From NCBI RefSeq assembly GCF_014200395.1, contig NZ_JACHBS010000001.1, forward strand, positions 682,001 to 746,000: 64,000 nucleotides of DNA, in the 5' to 3' direction. The position numbers and the translations under genes were made by a program. Below are positions 34,347-42,895 of the stretch, one piece after another; the first letter of the stretch is position 1; each line of letters starts with the position of its first letter. The stretch is from Microcella frigidaquae (GTDB lineage Bacteria; Actinomycetota; Actinomycetes; Actinomycetales; Microbacteriaceae). Below the pieces are notes generated by a model that saw only the letters and a program-made list of their open reading frames with translations, was not told where the DNA came from and made no database searches.

Positions 34347-34688
34347 CTACCGGCCGTCGGCGAGCAGCGCGGCCACGAGCGGTGCCGCCAGCGCCAGGTA
34401 GCCGAGCGCCACACCCCAGACCGCCATGCCGCGGCCGCGCCGCTCTGCCCGCTTGATCGTCGACAGTGCGACGTGGCCGAGCACGACAGCGATCAGGGCG
34501 GGCACGCCCACGACGATGAGGTAGAGGAGAACGGCGAGGAAGCCGCCTGAGCGGATCAGGAGCGCCAGGAGCGCGGGGAGTGTCGTGAGGAGTCCGAGGA
34601 TCAGCGAGGCGATCGCGAGGCCGCTCACGGGCGGCAGTGGGGTGCGGGCGGGGAAGTAGTCGCGGGCCAGGCGGTCGGCGTTGCTCAC
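34347..34688 (-). CDS. DUF4190-like membrane protein
   Basis: This 113-residue protein has a short soluble N-terminus (VSNADRLARDYFPARTPLP) and three hydrophobic segments. The pattern LAIASLILGLLTTLPALLAL, later VLGHVALSTIKRAERRGRGMAV, matches DUF4190. The start is GTG at 34688, because it lies 6 bases from a GATACT box; a longer frame upstream runs over the opposite gene and lacks character. Function unknown; it is probably a prophage accessory gene. Confidence 0.7.
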   Translation of the reverse strand: MSNADRLARDYFPARTPLPPVSGLAIASLILGLLTTLPALLALLIRSGGFLAVLLYLIVVGVPALIAVVLGHVALSTIKRAERRGRGMAVWGVALGYLALAAPLVAALLADGR

Positions 34689-34694
34689 CTGTGG

Positions 34695-34700
34695 AGTATC
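34695..34700 (-). promoter_or_regulatory. -10 box for the DUF4190-like gene
   Basis: The minus strand reads GATACT 6 bases before the GTG, the leaderless spacing seen at several genes of this window. Confidence 0.4.
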
Positions 34701-34736
34701 CCAGCCGTGGCCGCGCTGAGTCGAGAAGCTCTCTGC

Positions 34737-34883
34737 ATGGATGACCTCGCGTTCGCTGCCGACCCGAACTGCCCGCAGTGCCTCGAACGGATGCAGCTCG
34801 TGGTCAGCGGCTGGTGGTGCCCTCACTGCCGCATCGCGTCCGGCCCCGCGCATGCAGAAACGGCCCCGAGCTCCCACCCGTAA
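34737..34883 (+). CDS. Small zinc-ribbon protein
   Basis: A 48-residue product, MDDLAFAADPNCPQCLERMQ followed by a WWCPHC motif. The two CxxC pairs (C12-C15 and C28-C31) form a compact zinc ribbon. No clear ribosome-binding site is seen. Its last codons form the left arm of the terminator at 34860-34902, so gene and terminator share sequence. Unknown role; small zinc ribbons of this type are common in actinophages. Confidence 0.6.
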   Translation: MDDLAFAADPNCPQCLERMQLVVSGWWCPHCRIASGPAHAETAPSSHP

Positions 34884-34902
34884 GGGTGAAGCTCGGGGCC
34901 GT
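34860..34902. terminator. Terminator between rightward accessory genes and leftward lysis genes
   Basis: A perfect 13-bp stem, ACGGCCCCGAGCT (34860-34872) and AGCTCGGGGCCGT (34890-34902), with a 17-base loop. It begins within the zinc-ribbon gene and faces the end of the late operon, so it can serve both strands. Confidence 0.8.
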
Positions 34903-34915
34903 CCTAATGCCCTGC

Positions 34916-34993
34916 CTACTGGCAGGACTCACACTGCAGATCGTCCATCGGGTCGACCGGCACCTCATAGCCGGCGACCTGCTCGCCGCCCAT
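34916..34993 (-). CDS. Tiny protein coupled to the holin gene
   Basis: Twenty-five residues ending in DDLQCESCQ. Its ATG overlaps the stop of the holin gene (TGATG), which suggests re-initiation. It is the last gene of the leftward late operon before the terminator. The terminal CxxC may bind metal. It is short enough to be chance. Confidence 0.45.
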   Translation of the reverse strand: MGGEQVAGYEVPVDPMDDLQCESCQ

Positions 34994-35301
34994 CACTCGG
35001 ACGAAAGAGAGCCGAGGCCGGTCTGGGCCGGGGACTGATATCCCAGGCGACCCAGCCACGCGTTCACCGCCGGGATCGCCATCACGCGGGCGATCGCACC
35101 AGCGATGGCGCCCGCGGTGCCGACGATGCCGAGCAGCCACAGGTAGGCGTGTTCGGGCAGCACGTCCCGGAGTGCTTCGAGGATCTCCGGTGCGATCGCG
35201 GCGAACGCGAGGAACGCGCTGACGAGGGCGAACGTGACGCCGAGGATGTTCTGCAGGATGGTGCGGGCCGTGGCAACCCACGGTGCGGTGATCGGGTTCA
35301 T
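34993..35301 (-). CDS. Holin
   Basis: This 102-residue protein has two hydrophobic helices (about 18-42 and 52-75) and a polar C-terminus, the class II holin form. Holins collect in the membrane and open holes that release or activate the endolysin. It lies at the end of the lysis cassette, after the M23 lysin and the DUF2746-like gene. The call rests on topology and place. Confidence 0.75.
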   Translation of the reverse strand: MNPITAPWVATARTILQNILGVTFALVSAFLAFAAIAPEILEALRDVLPEHAYLWLLGIVGTAGAIAGAIARVMAIPAVNAWLGRLGYQSPAQTGLGSLSSE

Positions 35302-35310
35302 GGTGACCTC

Positions 35311-35691
35311 CTAGGTCGTCGGTGGGTGGTCGCGCAGCTGCTGCAGCTGCAGGGTGTGGATCGCCTTGCCCTGTTCGGCTTGGGCGTCGGCGAGACGGCC
35401 GACGTCGCGGCGGATGCCGCTCATGTCGGAGGCGAGACGGTCGGCGCGCTTCTCGAAGGTCGACCGCAGCTCGTCCGTGGCCTTCATCGCCTCTGCGTGC
35501 TGCCGGTCGAGCTGATCTCGGACATGCTCAGAGTGGCCGTTCGTGATCTCCTTCTTCGCCTGCACGGCCGCGCTCTCCGCGCGCTTCGCTGAACGCCGCG
35601 TGCTGATCACCGCCGGGAGGACTGCGGCGAGCACGATGCCGACTGTCGCGATGGTCTGCAGCAGGAGAGGTTCGAGGTGCTCCCAGGTCAC
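35311..35691 (-). CDS. DUF2746-like membrane protein of the lysis cassette
   Basis: A 126-residue protein with one N-terminal membrane helix (about 8-30, LLQTIATVGIVLAAVLPAVI) followed by a long charged coiled coil (about 35-115). Proteins of this build in actinophage lysis regions are assigned to DUF2746 and are sometimes called second holins. The GTG at 35691 overlaps the previous stop (GTGA). Confidence 0.72.
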   Translation of the reverse strand: MTWEHLEPLLLQTIATVGIVLAAVLPAVISTRRSAKRAESAAVQAKKEITNGHSEHVRDQLDRQHAEAMKATDELRSTFEKRADRLASDMSGIRRDVGRLADAQAEQGKAIHTLQLQQLRDHPPTT

Positions 35692-36044
35692 GCCCCGGTC
35701 CCCCGCTGGTCGTTCACGATCGCTGCCCGGGCGGCCTGCCCGTTCTGCACGGCCGTGGGCACCGCGTCCAGGCGGTCCTGAATCTGCGCGAGCTGCGGGC
35801 GCACATCGACGCCTGAAGGGTTCACGAGCGCGGCGAGGTCTGCCAGAAGGCGAGCGCGGCGTGCGTCGACGCGGGCGATCTCGGCCGTGACCTGCTCGTG
35901 CGTGACCGCCTCCGACTGGAAGCCCAGAACGGCGGTGATGCCCTCGGCCGTCTTGCGGTCCTTGCCGATGCGGTCGACGGTGAACTCCCCCGTCAGGAAC
36001 CACTGGTCCTTGCTCGCGCCTGAGGTCGACTTCATCCAAGCCAT
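35688..36044 (-). CDS. Hypothetical lysis-region protein
   Basis: The product is 118 residues with no membrane segment. The N-terminus (MAWMKSTSGASKDQWFLTGE) is followed by mostly helical, charged sequence that could form a coiled coil (residues 50-105). It overlaps the lysin gene by 13 bases and the DUF2746-like gene by 4, so it is part of the lysis operon. No family recognised. Confidence 0.65.
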   Translation of the reverse strand: MAWMKSTSGASKDQWFLTGEFTVDRIGKDRKTAEGITAVLGFQSEAVTHEQVTAEIARVDARRARLLADLAALVNPSGVDVRPQLAQIQDRLDAVPTAVQNGQAARAAIVNDQRGTGA

Positions 36045-36514
36045 GTGCGTCTCTTCCTATCCGTCGTGTCCGAAGGGGGTTGGGAGGTGTCCGGAATGTC
36101 GGCGCGAAACCAAGAATCAGGATCAACACGCACCCACGTTCCACTGAGCAGCCGCCACACCTCAAAGTGCAGGTGAATGGTGCCGTTCGTTTTGCCGGTG
36201 TTGCCCATCGACCCCACATACTGGCCTGCCGCAACCTTCTGCCCGACGCGGAACTTTGACGTGACACCGTTGAAGTAGTGGTTGTAGGCGGTGCGGAAAC
36301 CGGGCGCGTGCTCAACCCAAATCCGGTTCCCGTACCCGTTGTTGTACCCGGCGTAGTCCTCCACGAGCACGACGGTGCCGGGTGCGGCAAAGTAGGTGCG
36401 GCGAGACTTGATCGGATGCAGTTTGTACCATCCCCAGTCGCGGCCCCGATGGTTCGGCCATGCCATCCACCCAAACTCAGTCCACCCGTCCGGGGCAGGG
36501 CTTTGGAGTTTCAC
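36032..36514 (-). CDS. Endolysin, M23-family peptidase
   Basis: A 160-residue zinc endopeptidase that cuts peptide cross-bridges of peptidoglycan. The LytM-type signature is visible as H-x-G-x-D (NHRGRDWGW, about residues 22-28) and a late HLHFEVW (H113-x-H115 region). There is no signal peptide or extra binding domain, so release should depend on the holin. The GTG at 36514 is preceded by GGGGG. It lies between the tail genes and the other lysis genes. Confidence 0.85.
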   Translation of the reverse strand: MKLQSPAPDGWTEFGWMAWPNHRGRDWGWYKLHPIKSRRTYFAAPGTVVLVEDYAGYNNGYGNRIWVEHAPGFRTAYNHYFNGVTSKFRVGQKVAAGQYVGSMGNTGKTNGTIHLHFEVWRLLSGTWVRVDPDSWFRADIPDTSQPPSDTTDRKRRTWLG

Positions 36515-36577
36515 GGCGAGTTACCCCCATGCGTTAGAAAAGCCCGCACCTGATCGGACTTTTGAGTTGGCGCGTGC

Positions 36578-36613
36578 CCCCACGTCGCACCCTTGAAAAG
36601 GCACAACGTGGGG
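36578..36613. other. Inverted repeat in the tail-lysis gap
   Basis: CCCCACGT (36578-36585) pairs with ACGTGGGG (36606-36613). The loop itself contains a small CCTT-AAGG pairing. It lies in the roughly 215-bp non-coding gap between tail-fibre and lysin genes and could be a terminator or processing site. I see nothing else in 36515-36730. Confidence 0.45.
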
Positions 36614-36730
36614 ACACCGCTGCTACCGGGCTGGTGACGACGAGAGCGTTCAAGGCCGTGGCCTCTAGAGCGACCAACTCAGCTCTCTCCCGGCGCGCTC
36701 GAGTTGCCTCGAGGTGTGTGAGCGCGTGCG

Positions 36731-36889
36731 CTAGGTCTTGATGACGCAGTTGAAGACGATGTACGGCGACAGGGTGCTGACCGTCGACGAATCGGTGTCG
36801 CCGTCAAGGGGCGTGGCGAGTGTCGACGTCGAAGTCGACGTGCCGAGGCTGGCGGGGTTGCCGGTGAAGTCTGCAGTCCATGTCGGCAC
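36731..36889 (-). CDS. Small phage protein after the tail gene
   Basis: This frame ends in SPYIVFNCVIKT and is rich in Thr/Ser before that. It reads like a minor virion component rather than a shadow frame, but the start is uncertain. The GTG at 36889 (VPTWTADFTGNP) is the first good candidate and has no clear ribosome-binding site. It follows the tail protein by 22 bases. Confidence 0.45.
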   Translation of the reverse strand: MPTWTADFTGNPASLGTSTSTSTLATPLDGDTDSSTVSTLSPYIVFNCVIKT

Positions 36890-36911
36890 GGCGCGGGATG
36901 CGACAGGCGGG

Positions 36912-37973
36912 TCATGCGCGTCGCCTCGTGTACCGCCACGCCGACGCGAAGGCACGCACGGCGTTCCCGGAGGGGTTCCAGCGGAGCTTGATGTCGGTCG
37001 CGGTGGATGCCGGCAGGGAGACCGAGGCGCGCTGGGTGATCACTCGCGAGCTGCCCGCCGCCGCGACGGAGGCCGCCCACTCGATGTTGCCCGACATGTC
37101 CTGATCGAGAGTGCCCGCCGTCGTGTTGAAGCCGAGGTTCACGCTTCGGGCTGACGGCGGCGACGCGGTGAGGTCGACGATGCACATCGTCTCCAGGTCG
37201 ATCACGGTGGCATAGGGCACGGCCGCGAAGCTCACCACCCCGCTCAGGTCCTGCACTCCACCCGCCCCGGCAGTGACCGACGAGAATCCGAGCCGGCCGC
37301 GCTCGAACACGCCGTCGACGTTCACCCACGCCGCCACATCCGCCCGCCACATCTGCAGCAGCCCAGACGCCACCACGTAGCCGAGCGTCCCGTCAGCCAC
37401 CACCGCCGCGTTCCGCTCCGCCGTCGTGCGGAACACCAGCACCCCACCCGCCGCAGCAGTGAACGGAGCCGACTGCGTGATCGTCGGACCCGAGTTCGTC
37501 GCCGTCACACCAGCAGGCACCGTGATGCGCGCCAGCTCGATCGCGCCCGGGAACGCCGCCAGCGACGGAGCCACCGGCACCGCCGCCGGCGACCCCTGCA
37601 CCACCCCGATCACCGGATCCGAGTCCACCCCATCCAGGGAGAACTCCCGCTGCCACGCGTACACCACATCGATGCGCGAGTTCGACCCGGGCGCCGCCGT
37701 CGTCACCACGTTCACCGTGCCGTCATTGCACAGCAGCACCGTCCCCGCCGCGGCACCCCGCGACAGCGCCGCCGTGAACGGAGCCACGTTGTAGCTCATG
37801 CCGGACGTGCCCGTCACGATCGCCGTGACACCGTCGAAGAACAAGCCCGGACGGATCAGGTTCGACCCGGCCCCCTGCTTCGCCAGCAGACCCGACTGGG
37901 CCAGCTTGTGGTCCAGCGGCGTGACCGTGCCCGCCGCGTTCCCTGTGGTCCCGAGACCTCGAGTGATCGCCAT
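36912..37973 (-). CDS. Minor tail protein (probable tail-tip or receptor-binding)
   Basis: This 353-residue protein is rich in Ala, Gly, Thr and Val. The N-terminal part (MAITRGLGTTGNAAGTVTPL, then a VTGTSGMSYNVAPF segment) resembles actinophage tail-spike heads. The middle holds IARITVPAG-like beta repeats and the C-terminus looks like a beta-sandwich. ATG at 37973 is chosen because TTGGAGGA precedes it. Late position after the tail baseplate genes fits a receptor-binding role. Confidence 0.7.
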   Translation of the reverse strand: MAITRGLGTTGNAAGTVTPLDHKLAQSGLLAKQGAGSNLIRPGLFFDGVTAIVTGTSGMSYNVAPFTAALSRGAAAGTVLLCNDGTVNVVTTAAPGSNSRIDVVYAWQREFSLDGVDSDPVIGVVQGSPAAVPVAPSLAAFPGAIELARITVPAGVTATNSGPTITQSAPFTAAAGGVLVFRTTAERNAAVVADGTLGYVVASGLLQMWRADVAAWVNVDGVFERGRLGFSSVTAGAGGVQDLSGVVSFAAVPYATVIDLETMCIVDLTASPPSARSVNLGFNTTAGTLDQDMSGNIEWAASVAAAGSSRVITQRASVSLPASTATDIKLRWNPSGNAVRAFASAWRYTRRRA

Positions 37974-38047
37974 GCCGTCCTCCAACGGTGAGAAGAGAGT
38001 GAGATGAAGATGAGAGGTCTCTCATCTGAGAGGGCCTCGTCGGCCGG

Positions 38048-38575
38048 TCAGGAGCGGATCTTGTGCGACGCCACGACCCACAGCGACGCCTGGTTCGACC
38101 CGTCGGCCGACCACGCACCACCGTCCGCGCGCACGAGCAGGCGGAACGTGATCGTCTCCCCCGCCTGCGTCGTCACATCCGCGGCGTAGCCCGTCGTCGC
38201 CGACCCCCACGCAGACGCCGCGACCTGCACCGGCTGCGGGTTGCCCTGGCCGAGGCCGAACACCGACCCTTCGACCTCGACCTGCGCATACAGGAAGTCC
38301 GTCACACCGCGCGAGTTGCGGGCAAACACCTGCCCGCCCAGCAGAAAGTTCGTGCGGCACTTGTACGGCGGGCACGTGTACGGAATCGTCACCACCGTCG
38401 CAAAGCCCGTGCCGACACCGAACCCGGACGCGTCCTCACGCTCCGACTCGTCCTCCAGCACGATCTGCGTACCGCTCGGCCGCTCCAGCTCGTCCAGCCG
38501 CCGCGTCATGTCGCGCATCTGCCTGATCAGCTCGGCGTAGTCGCCAGATGCAGGTGTCTCGTAGCCGCCCGACAT
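38048..38575 (-). CDS. Minor tail protein
   Basis: A 175-residue product. A short helical start (YAELIRQMRDMTRRLDELER) could trimerise, followed by a beta-rich domain with two cysteines (TCPPYKC). It starts next to the stop of the Gp37-like gene (1-base overlap). Probably a tail-tip component; the exact role cannot be told. Confidence 0.65.
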   Translation of the reverse strand: MSGGYETPASGDYAELIRQMRDMTRRLDELERPSGTQIVLEDESEREDASGFGVGTGFATVVTIPYTCPPYKCRTNFLLGGQVFARNSRGVTDFLYAQVEVEGSVFGLGQGNPQPVQVAASAWGSATTGYAADVTTQAGETITFRLLVRADGGAWSADGSNQASLWVVASHKIRS

Positions 38576-39735
38576 CAGACCACCTCCGGCTGGAACTTCA
38601 CGGTCACCTTCCGCCCCTCGGCATCGCCCGACCGGGCGACGATCCGCATCCGCTTCGGCGGGTCGATCGGCCCGTGATACAGGTCGTCGACGACGCGCAC
38701 CAGCGCGAAGTCACCCACCGTGTACCCCGACAGGAACGGCCGCTCCGACGTCTCGTGCGCGAACTCCCACGTCTCCGTCTGCGACGCCGACCGCAACCGC
38801 AGCTCCTCCGCGAACGCGTCGATCGTCGCCTGCTCCGACACCGTCGACCGCGACGAATCCACTAGCTCCAACACCGGATAGCCGGCATCCAGAAGCGCCT
38901 GGTTCACACCCTCACCGACGATCGCCTCGTTCGCGCCACGACCCGCGGCCGCGTACACATGCGTCGCCACACCCCGGCCCGACACCGTCGTCTTGAACGA
39001 CGACACCGGCGACTTCGGAGCGCCGATCGTGAACGTCGGCTCCACAGCCGAAAACAGCAGCGGCTGCGTCGGCGTGCCGATCCGCATCACCCACTCCACG
39101 CCCAGCCGGTCCGTGGTGAGGCGCGGCTCAAACCGCACATCCGGGCCACCCTCGACCGCGGTCAGATCGCGCAGCGCCTGCCCCACCGTCGACAGGTCGA
39201 CCCCACGGTAGACGCGCTCTGACGTGCCAGCGATCGACGCCGGCAGGATCACCGGCACGTTCCCGCCCGTCCACGCCTGCGCCTGCGCCACCAGCGCTCG
39301 AGCGATGCCCTGCAGCGACGTGCGCGTGTCCGTCGGCCACGGCCCCGCCGGGTCGATCGACGCCGGCGCGAACCGCGTGTCCGTCGTCGGGTCCGTCGGC
39401 GAGCGGCCCGCGAGCACCGGCAGGATGCGCCGCTGATCGAAGTACGACCACATCCCCGCGGCCGACAGCGTGAGACGGCCCAGGTCGGCGTCGTACGAGT
39501 GCAGCCAGATCGGGCCTGCCTGTAGCACCAGGTCTCCGTCGACGGCGGCGAGGAACGCCTTGCCAGGCTTCGCGGACTCCTTCAGGCCGAGGCGCTGCAC
39601 ATCCGGGTCCCGGAGCGACACCGTGCACGACACGGTGCCGGCGTCGTTGAGCACGTCATCCCAGGGGCCCGCGAGCGCCGGGACGGTCTGGATGCGGCGA
39701 CCGGTGCGCAGGTCGCCGATGATGTACGTCGTCAC
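38575..39735 (-). CDS. Gp37-like tail protein (ReqiPepy6 type)
   Basis: This 386-residue protein is the siphovirus baseplate or tail-associated type. It opens VTTYIIGDLRTGRRIQTVP and has an alternating beta pattern with VSCTVSLRDPDVQ, typical of PF14594. The GTG start at 39735 overlaps the stop of the distal tail gene (GTGA). It lies after the Dit-like gene in the order tape measure, Dit, Gp37, as expected. Confidence 0.75.
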   Translation of the reverse strand: MTTYIIGDLRTGRRIQTVPALAGPWDDVLNDAGTVSCTVSLRDPDVQRLGLKESAKPGKAFLAAVDGDLVLQAGPIWLHSYDADLGRLTLSAAGMWSYFDQRRILPVLAGRSPTDPTTDTRFAPASIDPAGPWPTDTRTSLQGIARALVAQAQAWTGGNVPVILPASIAGTSERVYRGVDLSTVGQALRDLTAVEGGPDVRFEPRLTTDRLGVEWVMRIGTPTQPLLFSAVEPTFTIGAPKSPVSSFKTTVSGRGVATHVYAAAGRGANEAIVGEGVNQALLDAGYPVLELVDSSRSTVSEQATIDAFAEELRLRSASQTETWEFAHETSERPFLSGYTVGDFALVRVVDDLYHGPIDPPKRMRIVARSGDAEGRKVTVKFQPEVV

Positions 39736-40589
39736 CAGTAGCCGTCCGAGATCGTCACGGTCATGAGGGGCGTGCCGGTCGCCGCGCCGATGGCGTTGAA
39801 CTGCACGTCGAATGCTGCGCCAGGGGGCACGTCGAAGAACTCGCCGCGGGTCAGGTAGGTCGACCCGTCCGACGTCCCGTCGATGATGACGGCGCCCGAA
39901 GCGAAGTCGATCTCCACCCAGCTGCCCAGCGGCACGACGCGGTCGTAGCGGACGACCTGGCCTGTGTCGAGGCGCTGGATGAAGAATCCGCTGGCGAGGC
40001 CGCCGTCGACACGAACGTGCGGCCACACGTCAGCCGTGCCCGCGTTGGTGAGTTGCACGCGGCCGAGGTTCCCGTTCGCCCCGTAGTCGAGCTGCCCTGC
40101 CGGGTCGAAGAGGTTGTACGCCAGGCCGCCACCCGCGGTCGGCAGGCCCGTCACCAACTGACGGGACGGCCCGTACTTGACCGGGTCGTAGGCAATGAAG
40201 CGCGCCGTCACTCGAGCGACCTTGTCCGTCTCCGGCTCGATCTCGATCGCGCCCGACACCGACGCCATCACCGACAGCGTGCCGACGTTGTCCGTCACCG
40301 AGATCTCGAACGGGCGCCCATCGGACTGCACCGCGGAGAACGCACGCCACAGGTCAGCCTGAGCCTGCTGCGCCGTCGCCCCCACCAGCGCACCCTCGAA
40401 CCGCAGCGGCCGCGCCGACCGGAACGCCCGAGAAACGCCGAAGGCGCCGTCGGCTGCAGGACGGTCCACAGCGTCATCCCTGATGGGAGCGCCCGAGTAC
40501 CAACCCTGCAGTCGACGGCAGACCCACCCAGAGGCGGGGTAAGACGGCTTCGCCTCAAACACGAGCCCGTCGATCGTGACCGTGATCAT
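39732..40589 (-). CDS. Distal tail protein (Dit-like)
   Basis: A 285-residue protein whose N-terminus (ITVTIDGLVFEA) and central segments (RFIAYDPVKYG, then WPHVRVDGGL) match siphovirus distal tail or tail-component proteins. These make the hub that joins the tube to the baseplate. It overlaps the end of the tape measure gene by 4 bases. Confidence 0.78.
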   Translation of the reverse strand: MITVTIDGLVFEAKPSYPASGWVCRRLQGWYSGAPIRDDAVDRPAADGAFGVSRAFRSARPLRFEGALVGATAQQAQADLWRAFSAVQSDGRPFEISVTDNVGTLSVMASVSGAIEIEPETDKVARVTARFIAYDPVKYGPSRQLVTGLPTAGGGLAYNLFDPAGQLDYGANGNLGRVQLTNAGTADVWPHVRVDGGLASGFFIQRLDTGQVVRYDRVVPLGSWVEIDFASGAVIIDGTSDGSTYLTRGEFFDVPPGAAFDVQFNAIGAATGTPLMTVTISDGYW

Positions 40590-42871
40590 CCGTTGACCCT
40601 CAGCCTCTCGTCGAGTTCCTGCATGACCATCGCGGCCGCGGCGTACGGGTCCGGAGACATCAGCTGGATCGTCGTCGACGAGGAACTTGAGGACGACGAC
40701 CCGCCAGCGCCGCCGGCGTTCATGGAGGTTGCGACAGGTATGACACCGGCCAACATCGACGCCGCAGTCGCGACAGACGATTGCCGGTCTCGCATGCCCA
40801 ACACGAGCCCATCCCCGTAGAACTGGCCGAACTCACGCGCGACCTTCGACGGCGAGTTGGTCTCGAGTGTGAGCTGCGTTTGCTTCTTCACCTCGTTCGC
40901 AAGGTTCGATGCAGCGCGACCCACACGGCCCCTCGCGGCGTTCAGGCCCGCTTCAAGTCCATCGCCAACGCTCTGCCCGAGGTCGAATGCGCCGCCACCG
41001 CCGCGGCGCCCATTACGTTCCGCCTCCTCGGCGAACTCGTCGCTGATCGCATCCAATCCACTTCGCGTGGATCGAAGACCTGAACGGAAGCCCTCGTCGA
41101 TCGACTCCGTCGGGACGAACTCCCCGGGCCCGAAGTAGGTGTCAGGGATGCCGAAGATACGATTCCACTCGCGATCCCAATCGACCGAGAAGTCGAACAG
41201 GCCCTCGAGCAGCGGCCCGTACAGGCCTTCCTGAGCGCGGAACTTCAGGCGGTTGAGCTCGGTGTCGTCCGCGAACAGCAGGTCGCCGCCGATGATGTCA
41301 CCCGCGAGCGCCCAGAACCCAGCGCTGTCGGCGGCAGCGGTCGCCAGGAGACCGCCGATCGGCTCGAGCGCGGCGCCGATGCTCTGGAATCGCTCGATCC
41401 AGATCGGCGCCTCGTTCGCGAAGTCCTCGAACCCGCGGATCATGTCCGGCAGCCCGTCGACCCCGAGCTCGATGACATCCTCGAGCACGGGCGCGATGGA
41501 GCTGGCGAGGCCCGCCCAGTCGACGTCCTCGAGCGCCGCACCCAGTCGCGGCCCGACGCGGTCGACGATGCCGCCGAGAACCGGCAGCACCTGATCGTTC
41601 GCGACCGTCACCAAGCTGAGGAACCCCGGGATGAGGTACTCGCCGAGCTTTGTCTGGGACTCCTCCAGTGCGACCGCGAGGTCACGCTGCTGTCGGGCGA
41701 GCTCACCCGACGTGTTCGACGCGTCACCCTGCACCGCGGCGGTCTGCTCGAGCAGAAGACCCCAGCGGGCCTGCACCTTCTCGTTCTCTGTCAACTCGCG
41801 GCCAGCAGCAGCAATGCCGTTCGCGTAGGCGAAGGACTCGACCGCGGCCGCCGACAGGTTCAGCCCGTACCGACGCAGCGGCTCTGTCTCACCGGCAAGC
41901 CCGGACTGGAACAGCTGCAGCGCCTCCGCCACGTCGAGGTTGTACACCGATGCGAAGTCAGCACCACGCGTGGTGAGCTCGTCGATGAACCCGACAGGGT
42001 TGTCACGGCGCACCACCCGCGCGAAGGCCGAGAACTGAGTCGCGGTCTGCAGGAACGCGCGCCGAGTAAGCGCAAGGTTCGCCGGAGCATCCTTCGCCAG
42101 CGACTCCAGCTGCGCGCCGAGCTCGTCGCCGAACGTAACCCGTGCCGCGTTGGTCGCCTCAGCGAGGTCGCTCGCCAGCTGAATGCCCTCGAAACCGAAC
42201 TGCACGCCCGCCTGCACGCCCGACACGACACCGCGAAGAGCGGCCTGTCCAACCGAGAACGCGACGTCGGCGAGGAAGTTGCCGGTGAATATCTCGCCCA
42301 CACGGCGGCGGAAACCACCGCCGAACCCGTCGGCCGCCTGGCCGCCGAAGTTGCCAAACACGCGACCCCAACCGGAGCCGCCGTTCGCGGCCGCCGTCGA
42401 CGCATCCGCCAGGTCACGCTTCGCCCGCGCGAGGCGCTCGGTGGAGTTCTCCACCGACTCCTGCACGTTCAGCACCTGCCGCTGCGCCGACGCGAGCCGC
42501 TCCTGCGCACGCACCACTTGCACCGAGTCGTCGGCATATCGCTTGCGCGCGTCGGCCAGCTGAGCCTCCGCCACCCGCTGCTTGCCGAGCGCGTCCTGCT
42601 CCTTCAACCGCACCGCCGACAGCTCGCGGGTCGCCTTCGCGACCTCGTCGGTGGCCTTCTTCAGCGCGTCGGCCGAGACGTTGGCGGCCTGCTTCTTGAA
42701 GCCCTCCGCGAAGCCCTTCCCCGCAGTCGTGCCCGCAGCAGAGAATCCCTTCGTGAACCGCTGACCACCCTCACGCGTCGAGTCGTCAACCTCGGCCGTC
42801 AGAGCCTTCCGGAAGCCCTTGAACGTCGGGAAGATCGCGACCGCGCCCTGGCCCACCTGAGGAGTCGACAC
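40586..42871 (-). CDS. Tape measure protein
   Basis: A 761-residue protein that sets tail length. It has helical, charged N- and C-terminal parts. The first 150 residues are a long coiled coil rich in Lys, Ala and Glu (ELSAVRLKEQDALGKQRVAE). A glycine-rich hydrophobic middle (about 165-260) follows, and the C-terminus is serine- and glycine-rich. The size would predict a tail of about 110 nm at 1.5 angstrom per residue. It directly follows the two tail-chaperone frames. Confidence 0.9.
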   Translation of the reverse strand: MSTPQVGQGAVAIFPTFKGFRKALTAEVDDSTREGGQRFTKGFSAAGTTAGKGFAEGFKKQAANVSADALKKATDEVAKATRELSAVRLKEQDALGKQRVAEAQLADARKRYADDSVQVVRAQERLASAQRQVLNVQESVENSTERLARAKRDLADASTAAANGGSGWGRVFGNFGGQAADGFGGGFRRRVGEIFTGNFLADVAFSVGQAALRGVVSGVQAGVQFGFEGIQLASDLAEATNAARVTFGDELGAQLESLAKDAPANLALTRRAFLQTATQFSAFARVVRRDNPVGFIDELTTRGADFASVYNLDVAEALQLFQSGLAGETEPLRRYGLNLSAAAVESFAYANGIAAAGRELTENEKVQARWGLLLEQTAAVQGDASNTSGELARQQRDLAVALEESQTKLGEYLIPGFLSLVTVANDQVLPVLGGIVDRVGPRLGAALEDVDWAGLASSIAPVLEDVIELGVDGLPDMIRGFEDFANEAPIWIERFQSIGAALEPIGGLLATAAADSAGFWALAGDIIGGDLLFADDTELNRLKFRAQEGLYGPLLEGLFDFSVDWDREWNRIFGIPDTYFGPGEFVPTESIDEGFRSGLRSTRSGLDAISDEFAEEAERNGRRGGGGAFDLGQSVGDGLEAGLNAARGRVGRAASNLANEVKKQTQLTLETNSPSKVAREFGQFYGDGLVLGMRDRQSSVATAASMLAGVIPVATSMNAGGAGGSSSSSSSSTTIQLMSPDPYAAAAMVMQELDERLRVNG

Positions 42872-42895
42872 TGTAGGGCCTCCCCTCGAAGATGA

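Noticed and set aside
37974..37985. Longer start of the tail protein gene (four extra residues)
   Set aside because: The ATG at 37973 has TTGGAGGA at the right distance, while the upstream start at 37985 would put that site inside the coding region.
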